Counted from the stretch's first letter, positions 26,701 to 33,967 are shown. The stretch is 45,153 nucleotides of DNA from Thermohalobaculum sp039187815 (GCA_039187815.1 JBCCZI010000016.1:1-45153); one strand, 5' to 3'. The notes: generated by a model from the sequence alone, not told the origin. Numbers and translations are program-made.

Positions 26701-27857
26701 GGCAGGCAGCCATGGCGTAGCGCGAGCACCGCCTTCAGCAGCCCCGCCAGTCCCGAGGCTGGCTCGAGATGACCAATGTTTGGCTTGGCCGAACCGATCG
26801 GGAGCGGTTGACAGCGCCCAGTGCCGAGGGCCGATCCGATGGCCTCTGCCTCCTGCGGATCGCCGACGGGCGTGCCGGTGCCATGGGCCTCGACAAAGGC
26901 GACCGCTTCGGGTGTGGCCCTGGCACGAGCGAGTGTCTCGCGGATCAGGCTCGCCTGGCGCGCGCTGACTGGCTTGGTGAGGCCGCCGGCCCGGCCGGTG
27001 GCATTGGTGGCGGTTGCCGCCAGGATCCCCCGGATGCGGTCGCCCTCGGCCTCGGCGGCCTCGGCACGCCCAAGAATCAGCGCCACCGCGCCTTCGCCCC
27101 GCACATAGCCGTCTGCGTCAGCATCGAAGGCGCGCAGCCGGCCGGTGGGCGAGAGCATGCCCGCCCGGCTGAACCCGATGAAGGGATAGGGAGACAGCAA
27201 GGCGTGCACGCCGCCGACCACGGCCCAGTCGATCTCCCCGCTGTCGAGGGCCCTCATGGCCTGATCAAGCGCTACCAGCGAGGAGGAACAGGCCGTGTCG
27301 ACCGTGAAACTCGGGCCGCCGAGATCGAACGCATGGGCGATCCGATTGGCCACAATGCTGAGCGTGTTGCCGGTCATGAACGAGGCATCGATGCGCTCGG
27401 GCTGGCCCAGGAAGCCGTGCGCATGATCTGAGGCCGAGCATCCCACATAGGTGCCGACGAGGCCCGCCTGGCGACGCTCGGGCGTCAGCCCCGCGTCCTC
27501 GAGCGCCTCGAAGACGGTCATCAACAGCAGCCGTTGTTGGGGGTCCATCTGAACCGCTTCGCGCGGCGAAAGACCGAAGAACCCGGGGTCGAAGCTGTAG
27601 ATCCCTTCGACCAGGGCCGCCGCATCGGTATAGCTGCGCCCGGCTTGGCGCGGGTTCGGGTGCAGAAAGCGGGCCGGATCCCAACGCGCGCCGTCCATTG
27701 GGGCGATGGCCGAGCGTCCCTCGATCAAAAGGCGCCAAAAGGCATCCGGTCCCGAGGCGCCAGGAAGCCGACAGGCATGGCCGAGTATAGCGATGGGGGT
27801 CTGTTTGCGGATGGCCCGATCACGCGGCGGTCTTGGCTGAAGTCCAGCGTCGTCCAT
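20793..27857 (-). CDS. rkpA: Multidomain reducing polyketide/fatty acid synthase (RkpA-like)
   Basis: A 2354-residue type I iterative PKS. Domain order: ketosynthase about 20-440 (DTACSSSL Cys190, EAHGTGTP His325, NIGHLEPASG His363); acyltransferase about 530-820 (GHSVG Ser616); dehydratase from about 880 (HRVAGTAVMP, His908); a 400-residue linker resembling a degenerate methyltransferase plus structural KR part; enoylreductase about 1618-1945 (HGGAGGVGLAAL); ketoreductase about 1958-2190 (GGLGGFGLA, Ser2092, Tyr2105); acyl carrier domain with LGLDSLMAV Ser2266. All reducing domains look intact, so a saturated chain is expected. No thioesterase follows. ATG 27857 has AGGG upstream; a GTG three codons earlier is possible. 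It is coupled to rkpG and fits the rhizobial RkpA that supplies lipid for capsule export. Confidence 0.9.
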   Translation of the reverse strand: MDDAGLQPRPPRDRAIRKQTPIAILGHACRLPGASGPDAFWRLLIEGRSAIAPMDGARWDPARFLHPNPRQAGRSYTDAAALVEGIYSFDPGFFGLSPREAVQMDPQQRLLLMTVFEALEDAGLTPERRQAGLVGTYVGCSASDHAHGFLGQPERIDASFMTGNTLSIVANRIAHAFDLGGPSFTVDTACSSSLVALDQAMRALDSGEIDWAVVGGVHALLSPYPFIGFSRAGMLSPTGRLRAFDADADGYVRGEGAVALILGRAEAAEAEGDRIRGILAATATNATGRAGGLTKPVSARQASLIRETLARARATPEAVAFVEAHGTGTPVGDPQEAEAIGSALGTGRCQPLPIGSAKPNIGHLEPASGLAGLLKAVLALRHGCLPPSIGCERPTPAIDWAALNLRVAAEPTVLPAAEDRCAIINSFGFGGANACAVLRPAPPMANPEPAEARALILSANSGSALKKGVSAWRRALAEKPFAAARANAAAHRRARLSHIAVALDPTGGTDALSADRLVTDRHPGGRHDVVFAFCGNGANHDAMGAALYGADDRFRAAYDHVAALFRARDPGLEPKIEPDTAPDPIRDQPRLFALQVALVEALAARGLRAGATIGHSVGEIAAAWAAGGLGLEDAVQLIATRAPLLGPQRGTGGMMAVLCGADALDEALAEADIGGLSISGENSPRSCTLSGPDEALEAFQAFARRKRIAARRLPVEYPFHSGALDPLRQAFHAAIDGLTPQRSDIPFAASTEGRIIGTETMNIGFWWRNLREPVRFRPAVECLAEQGFSLFLEIGPKPLLKSYIADTLSGLGRPVAVHPSLDSRNPEISASEIVARMVACGGTTDMTAFVGPRARSVPDLPRYGWDLSHHKLTESQTASHPVLGTRAPGSAHWESLADPALLPWLGDHRVAGTAVMPAAAFLCAMLEAAQELDQDNRLEIAEFRIETALSLGDDDARRLRTRHERSGDHMVIESSAPAAEAWTVHAEARLRMAAALPDLPPPLQKDSGQVTGDADLYAALTADGLSYGPSFRRVTRVIEGDGGPDGARVARVSLAAPAAGTPAHEAAITALDAAVQALQPLIRSALPSETLAGDLLLPSRVGMLRRLGPIETTSDADLHLTDAKPGGVTANMVLRGPDGVPVLVVQGLRLTRISRPRRPQPVLLREALVPLDPVADAPSLSAAGKDARAHRQTDADLLIDALCRDAVLEVQRRCEDEINCVAGDPSAPAHGLAQMLCQLVADDQTDPPDKASLIDALLAVAPETAPRLRQALSLETALMQALREGMPQTLPGLVDADPVQTALCEALTDTATAIAKAWPAKGRFNVFALDEPAAKIARRLAPSRHLSDLTVISEGADAPATGAVDMVIGSSGKPVPAWIADRLSPNGTILAVERAPSLLARLATALADPDHPHEFDSTGLAICPAPLRISETRETPGGTVLLAGLAGGVPATADAAPTDAAQTELVATIERACPSSGLAGPLPLAAPEELALLIAADSAKTADHLAQTAAAMRDLLAAGARALWVLCTGAERPDETPLASGLSGLVRTIANEHATVACRLLTLPPKPWSQATRCRLAQLLAHPPKDRELHLCQGGLHATRLLRATELTPASVLEGQARSVLRLTRRGDGGLLTAEAAARRAPEVGEIEIAVAATGLNFRDVMWANGLLPDEALEGGYIGATLGMEMAGTVVRAGPGTRFRHGDRVAAVGPEGFASHTTLRAEAAVALPDGISLPVAASLPVAFLTALYALETVAQINEGESVLIHGGAGGVGLAALQIAKARGARVIATAGAPDKRALVKAMGAEAVLDSRSLDFAQQIHVLTGGRGVDVVLNSLSGDAMLRSLRCLAPFGRFIELGKRDILADGRIGLRALRDNISYHAVDADGLLAARPALAARLLQRIEADLNSGRISPLPVQVFGSNKAKAAMDGMRSAEHVGKIVVRAPAAPATVAPARFGEGAWLIAGGLGGFGLATAEWLAAQGVRRIWLTGRSGQPACGAEGTLQALRARGLDLRTEAVDIGDQAAMVDLFARLAEHGPIEGVVHAAMVLADAPLAECDNALVARVLHPKIVGAEALDHASRAHGVRQFLLYGSVAAAIGNPMQAAYAAANAALAGIARRRRAGGLPANMIGWGPIGDVGYLSRDHRLRQRMAGALGELMEVQDALDVLHRVLADPSTPAVLYAATLPWQRLAAALPGLSAPLFSAMVDARRDRTDAPDGTMDIANMDETAAVAHLRGVLCAVIAEVLRQPKAEVDPHRPLLDLGLDSLMAVDLRLALEDRLGVTLPAIALDGEMTTSDFARRLLPAIRAPQPGSQDGAERDLDRLMRAHLSGDAGAMPTDLTQQILGATDRSIRR

Positions 27858-28177
27858 GTACGGCACCCTGCCGCGCGCTCCCTGCCCGGCGACCGCGCCA
27901 TTGTCTCACCATCCCTTCCCGGCCAGCGGGAAGACGGGCGACCGGCCTTCTGGCAGGCGGTGCCGCGACGGAACACCGTTCCCCCGCCTCGGCCAACACT
28001 GCCGAGCCGGTTAACCATCTCGGGGCTTGGTTAACATCCGCTGAATGGATGGGCCGTCCGCCCTTTGGCCAAGACGCTTGCCATCGCGCAGCATCTGACA
28101 ACCGCAGATAGAAGTCGGGCTGCCGAATTCTCGCCGCTTTTTGCCCGCATGGTCTGAGATGATGGGGAGGGGAACGC
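27858..28177. promoter_or_regulatory. Intergenic region upstream of the PKS gene with paired TTAACCA / TGGTTAA arms
   Basis: These 320 bases separate the divergent PKS and small membrane protein genes and hold no convincing gene; an open frame at 27833-28111 has no family-like features. TTAACCA (28011-28017) and TGGTTAA (28028-28034) are exact inverted arms ten bases apart. The left one is within GGTTAACCAT, which contains the TTAACCAT sequence also found at 14817. The pair lies about 155-175 bases upstream of the PKS start, a suitable place for transcription control. Confidence 0.45.
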
Positions 28178-28390
28178 ATGCCACGACTGGGACAAAAAGC
28201 GTCCATGGATCCGGTGTCGGGCCCCGTGCGCATGGCCGTCATCCTTTGTGCCATTGGGGCGATCGGCTGTCTTGGCGGTGCGTGGCTGACTGGGGCGCTC
28301 GACGGTTCGCTGACGGTGGCTGGTCTGGTCCTGGCCTTGTGGGCCAATTTGCTGAGCTTGGTTCTGCTGTTCCGTCGTCGCCGCGACTAA
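28178..28390 (+). CDS. Small membrane protein of unknown function
   Basis: A 70-residue protein with two hydrophobic segments (about 19-38 and 45-63) and a basic end (FRRRRD) that would place both termini in the cytoplasm. ATG 28178 has a strong GGGAGGGG ribosome site seven bases ahead, which is why I accept this short frame. It is divergent from the PKS gene and 126 bases before soxD. I do not recognise a family. It could be a minor membrane component or accessory to either neighbour; nothing in the sequence decides. Confidence 0.55.
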   Translation: MPRLGQKASMDPVSGPVRMAVILCAIGAIGCLGGAWLTGALDGSLTVAGLVLALWANLLSLVLLFRRRRD

Positions 28391-28516
28391 GGGTCTGGGA
28401 GTCGCTGATGGGCGATGATGCGACGGCTGCGGTCGTGTTGCGCGCCGAGAGCCATGCGAATTCGCTCCATCGCATCAGAACGCCAGTTGCGCTCGAACAC
28501 CGAGGACCAATCCGCC

Positions 28517-28834
28517 ATGTTGATGCTGCGCTGCCCCTATTGTGGAGCCGACTGCGCTGAAACCGAACTTGCGCCCGGCGGGGAGGCGCACCTGACGCGC
28601 CGTGGTCCCGGATCCGGCGACGCCGATTTAGCCAGCTATCTCTTTCAGCGCGAGAACCCAAAAGGGGTGCATTTCGAGCGCTGGCGGCATGTTTATGGCT
28701 GCGGCAAGTGGTTTCACGCGGCTCGTTGCACGGTGACGCTCGAGGTCTTTGGCACCTATTCGGCTCAGACCCTCGAGCCGCCCCCCGAGATCATCGAGCG
28801 CATCCGCGAGCGCCGTCCTGATTGGGAGGGCTGA
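28517..28834 (+). CDS. soxD: Sarcosine oxidase, delta subunit
   Basis: The small zinc-binding subunit of heterotetrameric sarcosine oxidase, a cytoplasmic enzyme that oxidatively demethylates sarcosine to glycine with tetrahydrofolate as acceptor. The 105 residues begin MLMLRCPYCG, with the CxxC pair and a second ligand pair later (YGCGKWFHAARC), and contain the hallmark YLFQRENPKGVHFERWRH. ATG 28517 gives this usual N-terminus; a longer frame from 28415 is not homologous. soxA follows after three bases. In other bacteria soxB stands directly before soxD, but the 126 bases upstream here show no trace of it. Confidence 0.93.
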   Translation: MLMLRCPYCGADCAETELAPGGEAHLTRRGPGSGDADLASYLFQRENPKGVHFERWRHVYGCGKWFHAARCTVTLEVFGTYSAQTLEPPPEIIERIRERRPDWEG

Positions 28835-28837
28835 GCG

Positions 28838-31800
28838 ATGGGGTTCAGGCTCGAGAACGGCGGGCGGCTGATCGACCGCGATGAGGCCCTTGGCTTTCGC
28901 TTCAACGGCCAGGAGCTGCGCGGCCATCCTGGGGACACGCTGGCCTCGGCGCTGATGGCCAACGGGCGGAGGCTGGTGGGCCGATCCTTCAAATACCATC
29001 GCCCGCGGGGCATTCTCGCGAGCGGCGCCGAGGAGCCGAACGCTTTGGTCGGCCTCGGCAGCGGTGCGCGCTTCGAGCCGAACCAGCGCGCGACGACCAC
29101 CGAGCTTTTCGATGGCCTCGAAGCCAAGAGCCAGAACCATTGGCCCTCGCTTGAGCGCGATGTCGGCGCCCTGAATGCGGCTGTCGCCGGCGTCGCGCCT
29201 GTCTTCTCCGCGGGATTTTACTACAAGACGTTCTTGGCGCCCCGCGTCGCATGGAAGCATCTGTTCGAGCCGATCATCCGCCAGGCAGCTGGGCTCGGCC
29301 AGGCACCGACCGAGCCCGATCCCGACACCTATGAGCACTTCCACACCCACACAGATGTTCTGGTCATTGGTGGCGGTCCGGCCGGGCTGATGGCGGCGCG
29401 GCGCGCGGCCGAGGCCGGTGCGCAGGTCCTTCTGATCGAGCAGACACCGCATTTCGGCGGCCGCGCCTTGGTCGAGGACGAGACTAAAATCGACGGCATG
29501 TCGGCCCCGGATTGGGCCGCGCGCGAGACTGCGGCCCTGGCAGCGATGCCCTCGGTCACGATGCGCGCCCGCACCATGGGGGCGGGGCTCTATGATCATG
29601 GCTATGCGATGCTCTATGAGCGTGTGGCCGATCATCGCCCCGACGCGCCCGACGCGCCGCGGCACCGCCTTTGGCGCGTGCGCGCCGGCCAGGTTATCGT
29701 CGCAACTGGCGCGATCGAACGCCCTCTGACCTGTGCCAACAACGATCTGCCCGGCGTGATGCTCGCCTCGGCGGTGCGCGACTATCTGCGTCTTTATGGC
29801 GTCTGCCCTGGTGAGCGCTTTGTCATAGTTGCGAACAACGACGATGCTTATCGCACCGCCATCGCCTTGCAGGCGGCCGGGGCCGTGGTGCGGGCCGTCT
29901 TGGATGTGCGGAGCGCCGCGACGGGCGCGCTGGCCGACCAGGTGCGCGCGTTGCAGATCCCTGTGCTTGAGGGACATGGGGTGGCCAAGATCCGCGGCGG
30001 CAAAGACGTCGAGGCGGTCGAGACGGTCCGGCTCGCCGCCAATGGCACGCGCGCGGGTGGAGGCGAGGCGCTCTATGTTGACAGCGTCGCGCTCTCGGGC
30101 GGTTGGTCGCCGGTGGTGCATCTCTACAGCCATTGCGGCGGCAAGCTGCTGTGGGACGACAAAGCGCTGATGTTCCGCCCCGCCCCCGAGCGTGGTGCGC
30201 CGATCGGTCCCGACGGCGGCGTCAACACGCGCTGCTGCGGGGCGTCGAATGGGGCGATGGCGACGGGCGCGTGCTTGGCCGATGCGGCCCGTGCCGGGGC
30301 CGAGGCCGTCGCCGCGATGGGCCTCACGGCCCCTGACGCAGCCCTGCCAGCGGTCGACGAACCGGCCGAACAACCCATCGAGCCCCACTGGTTCACGCCC
30401 TCTCGCGACAAATATGCTCACGGCACCAAACACTTCGTCGATTTCCAGAACGATGTGACCGCGGCTGATGTGCGCCTTGCGGCGCGCGAGGGCTATGAGA
30501 GCGTCGAGCACACCAAGCGCTATACCACGCTCGGCATGGCGACGGACCAGGGCAAGACGTCGAATATCAACGGCCTTGCGCTCTTGGCCGAGGCGCTCGA
30601 CAAACCGATCCCCGAGGTTGGAACCACCACCTTCCGCCCGCCCTACACGCCGATCTCGATGGGGGCGATCGCCGGATCGGCCAAGGGGCCGCTCTTCAAG
30701 GCGATCCGCCAGACGCCCATGCATGCCTGGCACGCCGAGCATGGCGCCGATTTCGAGCCGGTGGGCGATTGGTTCCGCCCCTATTGCTATCTCCGTCCGG
30801 GCGAGGACCGCTATGCCGCCGTCACGCGCGAAGTGCTGAACGCGCGCCAGCGGGTCGGCGTGCTCGACGCCTCGACCCTGGGCAAGATCGTGGTGCAGGG
30901 GCCCGATGCGCCGAAGTTCCTCGATCTGATCTACACCAACACGATGTCGAGCCTGAAGGTGGGGCGCTGTCGCTATGGCCTGATGTGCACCGAGAACGGG
31001 TTCCTCTTCGACGACGGCGTCGTGGTGCGCACGGGGCCCGACAGTTATCTCTGCCACACCACCTCGGGCGGGGCCGACCGGGTCGCCGCGCATCTCGAGG
31101 AATGGCTGCAGACCGAGTGGTGGGACTTTGCAGTTCACACGGCCAATGTCACGGACCAATGGGTGCAGATCGCGGTCGCTGGCCCCGAGGCGAGGGCGCT
31201 GCTGACGGCCGCGAGCACGGATATCGACCTCTCGGCCGCGGCGCTGCCCTTTATGTCCTATGTCGAGGGGCACATTGCCGGCGCACCAGTGCGGCTCTTC
31301 CGCATCTCGTTCTCGGGTGAGCTGGCCTTCGAGATTGCGACCCCCGCCTCACATGGCCCGGCGCTGTGGCAGGCTCTGCTCAGCGCCGGTCAGCCAATGG
31401 GCGTCATGCCTTACGGAACCGAGGCGCTCCATGTCATGCGGGCCGAGAAAGGTTTTATCATGATCGGGGACGAGACCGACGGGACCGTCACGCCGCAGGA
31501 TCTCGGTCTGCATTGGGCGGTATCCAAGAAAAAGACCGACTTTATCGGCAAGCGGGCGCAGGAGCGCATCGACCTCACCCGCCCGGATCGCAAGCAGCTG
31601 GTGGGCTTGTTTACCACCGAGCCCCGGCAGGTTCTGCCGGACGGCGCCCATGCGGTCGTCGAGACCCGCGAGCGGGGCAAGCCGATGACCACGATCGGGC
31701 ATGTGACCTCGACCTACTTCTCGCCGACCCTAAACCGATCCATCGCCATGGCGCTGATCGAAGGCGGTGCGGGACGGATGGGTGAGGAGCTGAAGTTCCC

Positions 31801-31879
31801 GCTCGAGGATGGCTCGATCATGCGAGCGACCGTCGTCGACCCGGTGTTCTACGACAAGGAGGGCGCGCGCAATGTCTGA
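28838..31879 (+). CDS. soxA: Sarcosine oxidase, alpha subunit
   Basis: The large subunit of heterotetrameric sarcosine oxidase (1013 residues, normal length). The N-terminal part has a ferredoxin-like section with GHPGDTLASALMANG and FKYHRPRGI. A dinucleotide-binding domain begins near residue 172 (VIGGGPAGLMAARRAAEAG) and binds NAD+. The C-terminal 400 residues are a GcvT/aminomethyltransferase-type folate-binding domain (GVLDASTLGKIVVQGPDA, PYGTEALHVMRAEKGF). It hands the methylene group of sarcosine to tetrahydrofolate. A GGAGG ribosome site overlaps the soxD end, and the last codons overlap the soxG start, so soxD-soxA-soxG are translated together. The catalytic flavin subunit SoxB is not encoded nearby. 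Confidence 0.95.
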   Translation: MGFRLENGGRLIDRDEALGFRFNGQELRGHPGDTLASALMANGRRLVGRSFKYHRPRGILASGAEEPNALVGLGSGARFEPNQRATTTELFDGLEAKSQNHWPSLERDVGALNAAVAGVAPVFSAGFYYKTFLAPRVAWKHLFEPIIRQAAGLGQAPTEPDPDTYEHFHTHTDVLVIGGGPAGLMAARRAAEAGAQVLLIEQTPHFGGRALVEDETKIDGMSAPDWAARETAALAAMPSVTMRARTMGAGLYDHGYAMLYERVADHRPDAPDAPRHRLWRVRAGQVIVATGAIERPLTCANNDLPGVMLASAVRDYLRLYGVCPGERFVIVANNDDAYRTAIALQAAGAVVRAVLDVRSAATGALADQVRALQIPVLEGHGVAKIRGGKDVEAVETVRLAANGTRAGGGEALYVDSVALSGGWSPVVHLYSHCGGKLLWDDKALMFRPAPERGAPIGPDGGVNTRCCGASNGAMATGACLADAARAGAEAVAAMGLTAPDAALPAVDEPAEQPIEPHWFTPSRDKYAHGTKHFVDFQNDVTAADVRLAAREGYESVEHTKRYTTLGMATDQGKTSNINGLALLAEALDKPIPEVGTTTFRPPYTPISMGAIAGSAKGPLFKAIRQTPMHAWHAEHGADFEPVGDWFRPYCYLRPGEDRYAAVTREVLNARQRVGVLDASTLGKIVVQGPDAPKFLDLIYTNTMSSLKVGRCRYGLMCTENGFLFDDGVVVRTGPDSYLCHTTSGGADRVAAHLEEWLQTEWWDFAVHTANVTDQWVQIAVAGPEARALLTAASTDIDLSAAALPFMSYVEGHIAGAPVRLFRISFSGELAFEIATPASHGPALWQALLSAGQPMGVMPYGTEALHVMRAEKGFIMIGDETDGTVTPQDLGLHWAVSKKKTDFIGKRAQERIDLTRPDRKQLVGLFTTEPRQVLPDGAHAVVETRERGKPMTTIGHVTSTYFSPTLNRSIAMALIEGGAGRMGEELKFPLEDGSIMRATVVDPVFYDKEGARNV

Positions 31880-32465
31880 GGCGGTCTCTGCCCTTGGCGG
31901 GCGCGTGGCCGAGCCGCGCCCGGGGCTTGCCATCCGCGACATGGGTCTGCGCGGCCAGATCACGCTCAAGGCCGATCTGACCGAGCCCGCCGTGGCAACG
32001 GCTGTGGAGACCGTGGCGCACGTGCCGCTGCCCTCCAAGCTCAGCGCGGCCTTTGCCGAGGATGGCCGCGGGGCCGTTTGGATGGCCGCCGACGAGATGC
32101 TGATCTTTGTCCCAAAGGCCGAGGTCTCCGCGGCGCTCGAGGCTCTCGAGGCGGCGTTGGCCGATTTGCATCACATGGCGCTGGATGTCTCGGATGCGCG
32201 TGCCGTCCTGCGCCTCAGCGGACGCCCAGTGGCCGAGGTCTTAGCCAAGGGTGCGCCGGTCGATCTGCGGGCCTCGGCCTTCCCGGTCGGGCGGGCGCGG
32301 CGCACCCATCTGGCAGGGCTCGCCGTGGGGCTCTGGCGCCGCGGCGAGGATGATTGGGACATCGTCTGCTTTCGGTCCTATGCCCACCACCTCTTCGATT
32401 GGCTGGTTCGGGTGGGCGGGGAGGGCGCTGCGGTTGATCATCCGCCGATGGGATCCGAGGCGTGA
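31872..32465 (+). CDS. soxG: Sarcosine oxidase, gamma subunit
   Basis: The gamma subunit (197 residues) contributes to the quaternary structure of sarcosine oxidase and resembles a GcvT-like domain. Typical blocks: LAIRDMGLRGQITLKAD, WMAADEMLIFVP, ALDVSDARAVLRLSGRPV, VGRARRTHLAGL and CFRSYAHHLFDWLVRVG. ATG 31872 overlaps the soxA stop and has GAGGG ahead; the frame opens upstream at 31809, but this lies inside soxA. A hairpin at 32515-32534 follows the gene and probably ends the sox transcript. Confidence 0.88.
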   Translation: MSEAVSALGGRVAEPRPGLAIRDMGLRGQITLKADLTEPAVATAVETVAHVPLPSKLSAAFAEDGRGAVWMAADEMLIFVPKAEVSAALEALEAALADLHHMALDVSDARAVLRLSGRPVAEVLAKGAPVDLRASAFPVGRARRTHLAGLAVGLWRRGEDDWDIVCFRSYAHHLFDWLVRVGGEGAAVDHPPMGSEA

Positions 32466-32514
32466 GACCGCCCCTCGGCTAGCCGTCTCCTAACAGAGTT
32501 TTGCTGCAGGTGCG

Positions 32515-32534
32515 AAAACCCGCTTTGCGGTTTT
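32515..32534 (+). terminator. Hairpin downstream of soxG
   Basis: AAAACCCGC and GCGGTTTT pair as eight base pairs with one bulged C around a three-base loop, 50 bases after the soxG stop. The stem ends in U-rich sequence on the transcript (GGUUUUG), so it can act as an intrinsic terminator in the sox direction. It is upstream of the separate small gene at 32632. Confidence 0.55.
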
Positions 32535-32631
32535 GATGGGTCTCTTTCGACCAGTCTGCCCCCATATTGGGCACACGAAAGGAAACGCGCCGGTCTGGGC
32601 CGAAACAGGACAAGACCAGGAGCAGAGACCA

Positions 32632-32823
32632 ATGCAAAGTGATATTGAGATGAACACTGACACCGCCGCCCGCTCGCAGATCGATCCCTATCTGATCGAC
32701 ACCAAGATCCAGGAAGCCCGCCGGCTTCGCGCCGAAGAAATGGCGCGCATGGTCCGTGCCATCGGAGACCTCTTGCGCCGCACGCCGCGGGCCGACAAGC
32801 AAAGCGCCCTGTCGCGCGCCTGA
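32632..32823 (+). CDS. Small basic protein (RSP_7527-like type)
   Basis: A 63-residue protein with an acidic N-terminus and a helical, basic C-terminus (IQEARRLRAEEMARMVRAIG followed by LLRRTPR). The pattern, with RAEEMAR leading an amphipathic basic helix, resembles the small proteins of unknown function that are abundant in Rhodobacterales and recalls DUF1127/YjiS-like peptides. AGGAG ten bases before ATG 32632 supports that start; a longer frame from 32533 has no ribosome site. It lies in its own unit after the sox terminator and ends six bases from the convergent potG. The family resemblance is from memory of the motif and is tentative. Confidence 0.6.
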   Translation: MQSDIEMNTDTAARSQIDPYLIDTKIQEARRLRAEEMARMVRAIGDLLRRTPRADKQSALSRA

Positions 32824-32829
32824 TCGGCG

Positions 32830-33957
32830 TCAGGCTGACAGAGGCACAAGGGATTTCTCATCCCAGTGGAGGCGAACGCTGCTCTCCCAGTCGATCGCCT
32901 CTTCCAATGCCCGGATCCGGTTCGTGCGTGCGACGCGCAGAACGGCGCCGTCCCCCAGCCGGACGTGATAAATCGACATGTCGCCGAGATAGGCGATCTC
33001 GTCCACCTGACCGTAGAGCGTGTTGGGAGCGGGATCCGCCTGGGCATCGCCCCGCTCGATCCCGATCTTTTCGGGCCGCAGTGCGAGCGACAAAGCGGAC
33101 CCGTCCGTGAGCCCGCGCCCTGCACCAAGCTCGGCCGTCCCGCCATGCCCGAGTGCGATGCGCCCGGCCGCGCCATCGACGACCCGTCCCTCGAGGATGT
33201 TCACGTCCCCGATGAACTCGGCCACATAGCGGCTGGCCGGGGTTTCATAGACCGCGTGCGGCTCGCCCACCTGGGCGATGCGGCCCTCGTCCATCACGGC
33301 GAGCCGGGTGGAGACGGTCATCGCCTCCTCCTGATCGTGCGTGACGATCACAAAGGTGAGGCCAAGGCTCTCCTGGATGTTCACGAGCTCGAACTGCGTT
33401 GCCTCGCGCAGCTTACGGTCGAGGGCGCCTAGCGGCTCGTCGAGCAGGATCAGCTTTGGCTTTTTGGCCAGGGCGCGGGCCAGCGCCACCCGCTGGCGCT
33501 GACCGCCCGAGAGCTGGTCCGGCTTGCGCCGCGCCAATTTCTCGAGCTTGACGAGACCCAGCATCTCCTCGACGCGACGCTTGATCTCGGCCCGGGCCAT
33601 GCCCTCCATCTCGAGACCGAACGCGATGTTCTTCTCAACTGACATATGCGGGAACAGCGCATAGGATTGGAACATCATGTTCACGGGCCGCTCATGCGGC
33701 GGGATCGCGGTCAGGTCCTCGCCGTCCAGCAGGATCTGGCCTTCGTCGGGTGTCTCGAAGCCCGCCAACATCCGCAGCAGCGTGGTCTTTCCACAGCCCG
33801 ACGGTCCCAGCAGGGCAAAGAACTCGCCCGCATGAATGTCGAGCGAGACATCATTGACCGCCGTCGTTGTGCCAAAGCGCTTCACGATCCGCGAGAGCGA
33901 CAGATACGGCTTGGCCCCGGGATCCTCCCAGGGCTTCAGCTTGCTTGGCGAGGCCAC
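32830..33957 (-). CDS. potG: Polyamine ABC transporter, ATP-binding protein (PotG/PotA-like)
   Basis: A 375-residue ATPase for import of putrescine or a related polyamine. Visible: Walker A GPSGCGKTT (51-59), Q-loop FQSYALFPHMSV, signature LSGGQRQRVALARAL (149-163), Walker B LILLDEPLGALD and switch His in VTHDQEEAM. A C-terminal TOBE domain (about 290-370) includes SLALRPEKIGI. The start is a GTG at 33957 with GAGG eight bases before it, only ten bases after the potF stop. The two permease genes that normally complete the transporter are absent downstream, where convergent soxG-side genes begin at once. Confidence 0.92.
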   Translation of the reverse strand: MASPSKLKPWEDPGAKPYLSLSRIVKRFGTTTAVNDVSLDIHAGEFFALLGPSGCGKTTLLRMLAGFETPDEGQILLDGEDLTAIPPHERPVNMMFQSYALFPHMSVEKNIAFGLEMEGMARAEIKRRVEEMLGLVKLEKLARRKPDQLSGGQRQRVALARALAKKPKLILLDEPLGALDRKLREATQFELVNIQESLGLTFVIVTHDQEEAMTVSTRLAVMDEGRIAQVGEPHAVYETPASRYVAEFIGDVNILEGRVVDGAAGRIALGHGGTAELGAGRGLTDGSALSLALRPEKIGIERGDAQADPAPNTLYGQVDEIAYLGDMSIYHVRLGDGAVLRVARTNRIRALEEAIDWESSVRLHWDEKSLVPLSA

Positions 33958-33967
33958 CCGTGCTGCC

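Noticed and set aside
27833..28111. 92-residue open frame upstream of the PKS gene
   Set aside because: No ribosome site, no protein-like pattern, and it overlaps the PKS start and the inverted-repeat region.
28628..31273. 881-residue minus-strand open frame opposite soxA
   Set aside because: A long antisense frame typical of GC-rich coding DNA; soxD and soxA on the other strand match their families throughout.
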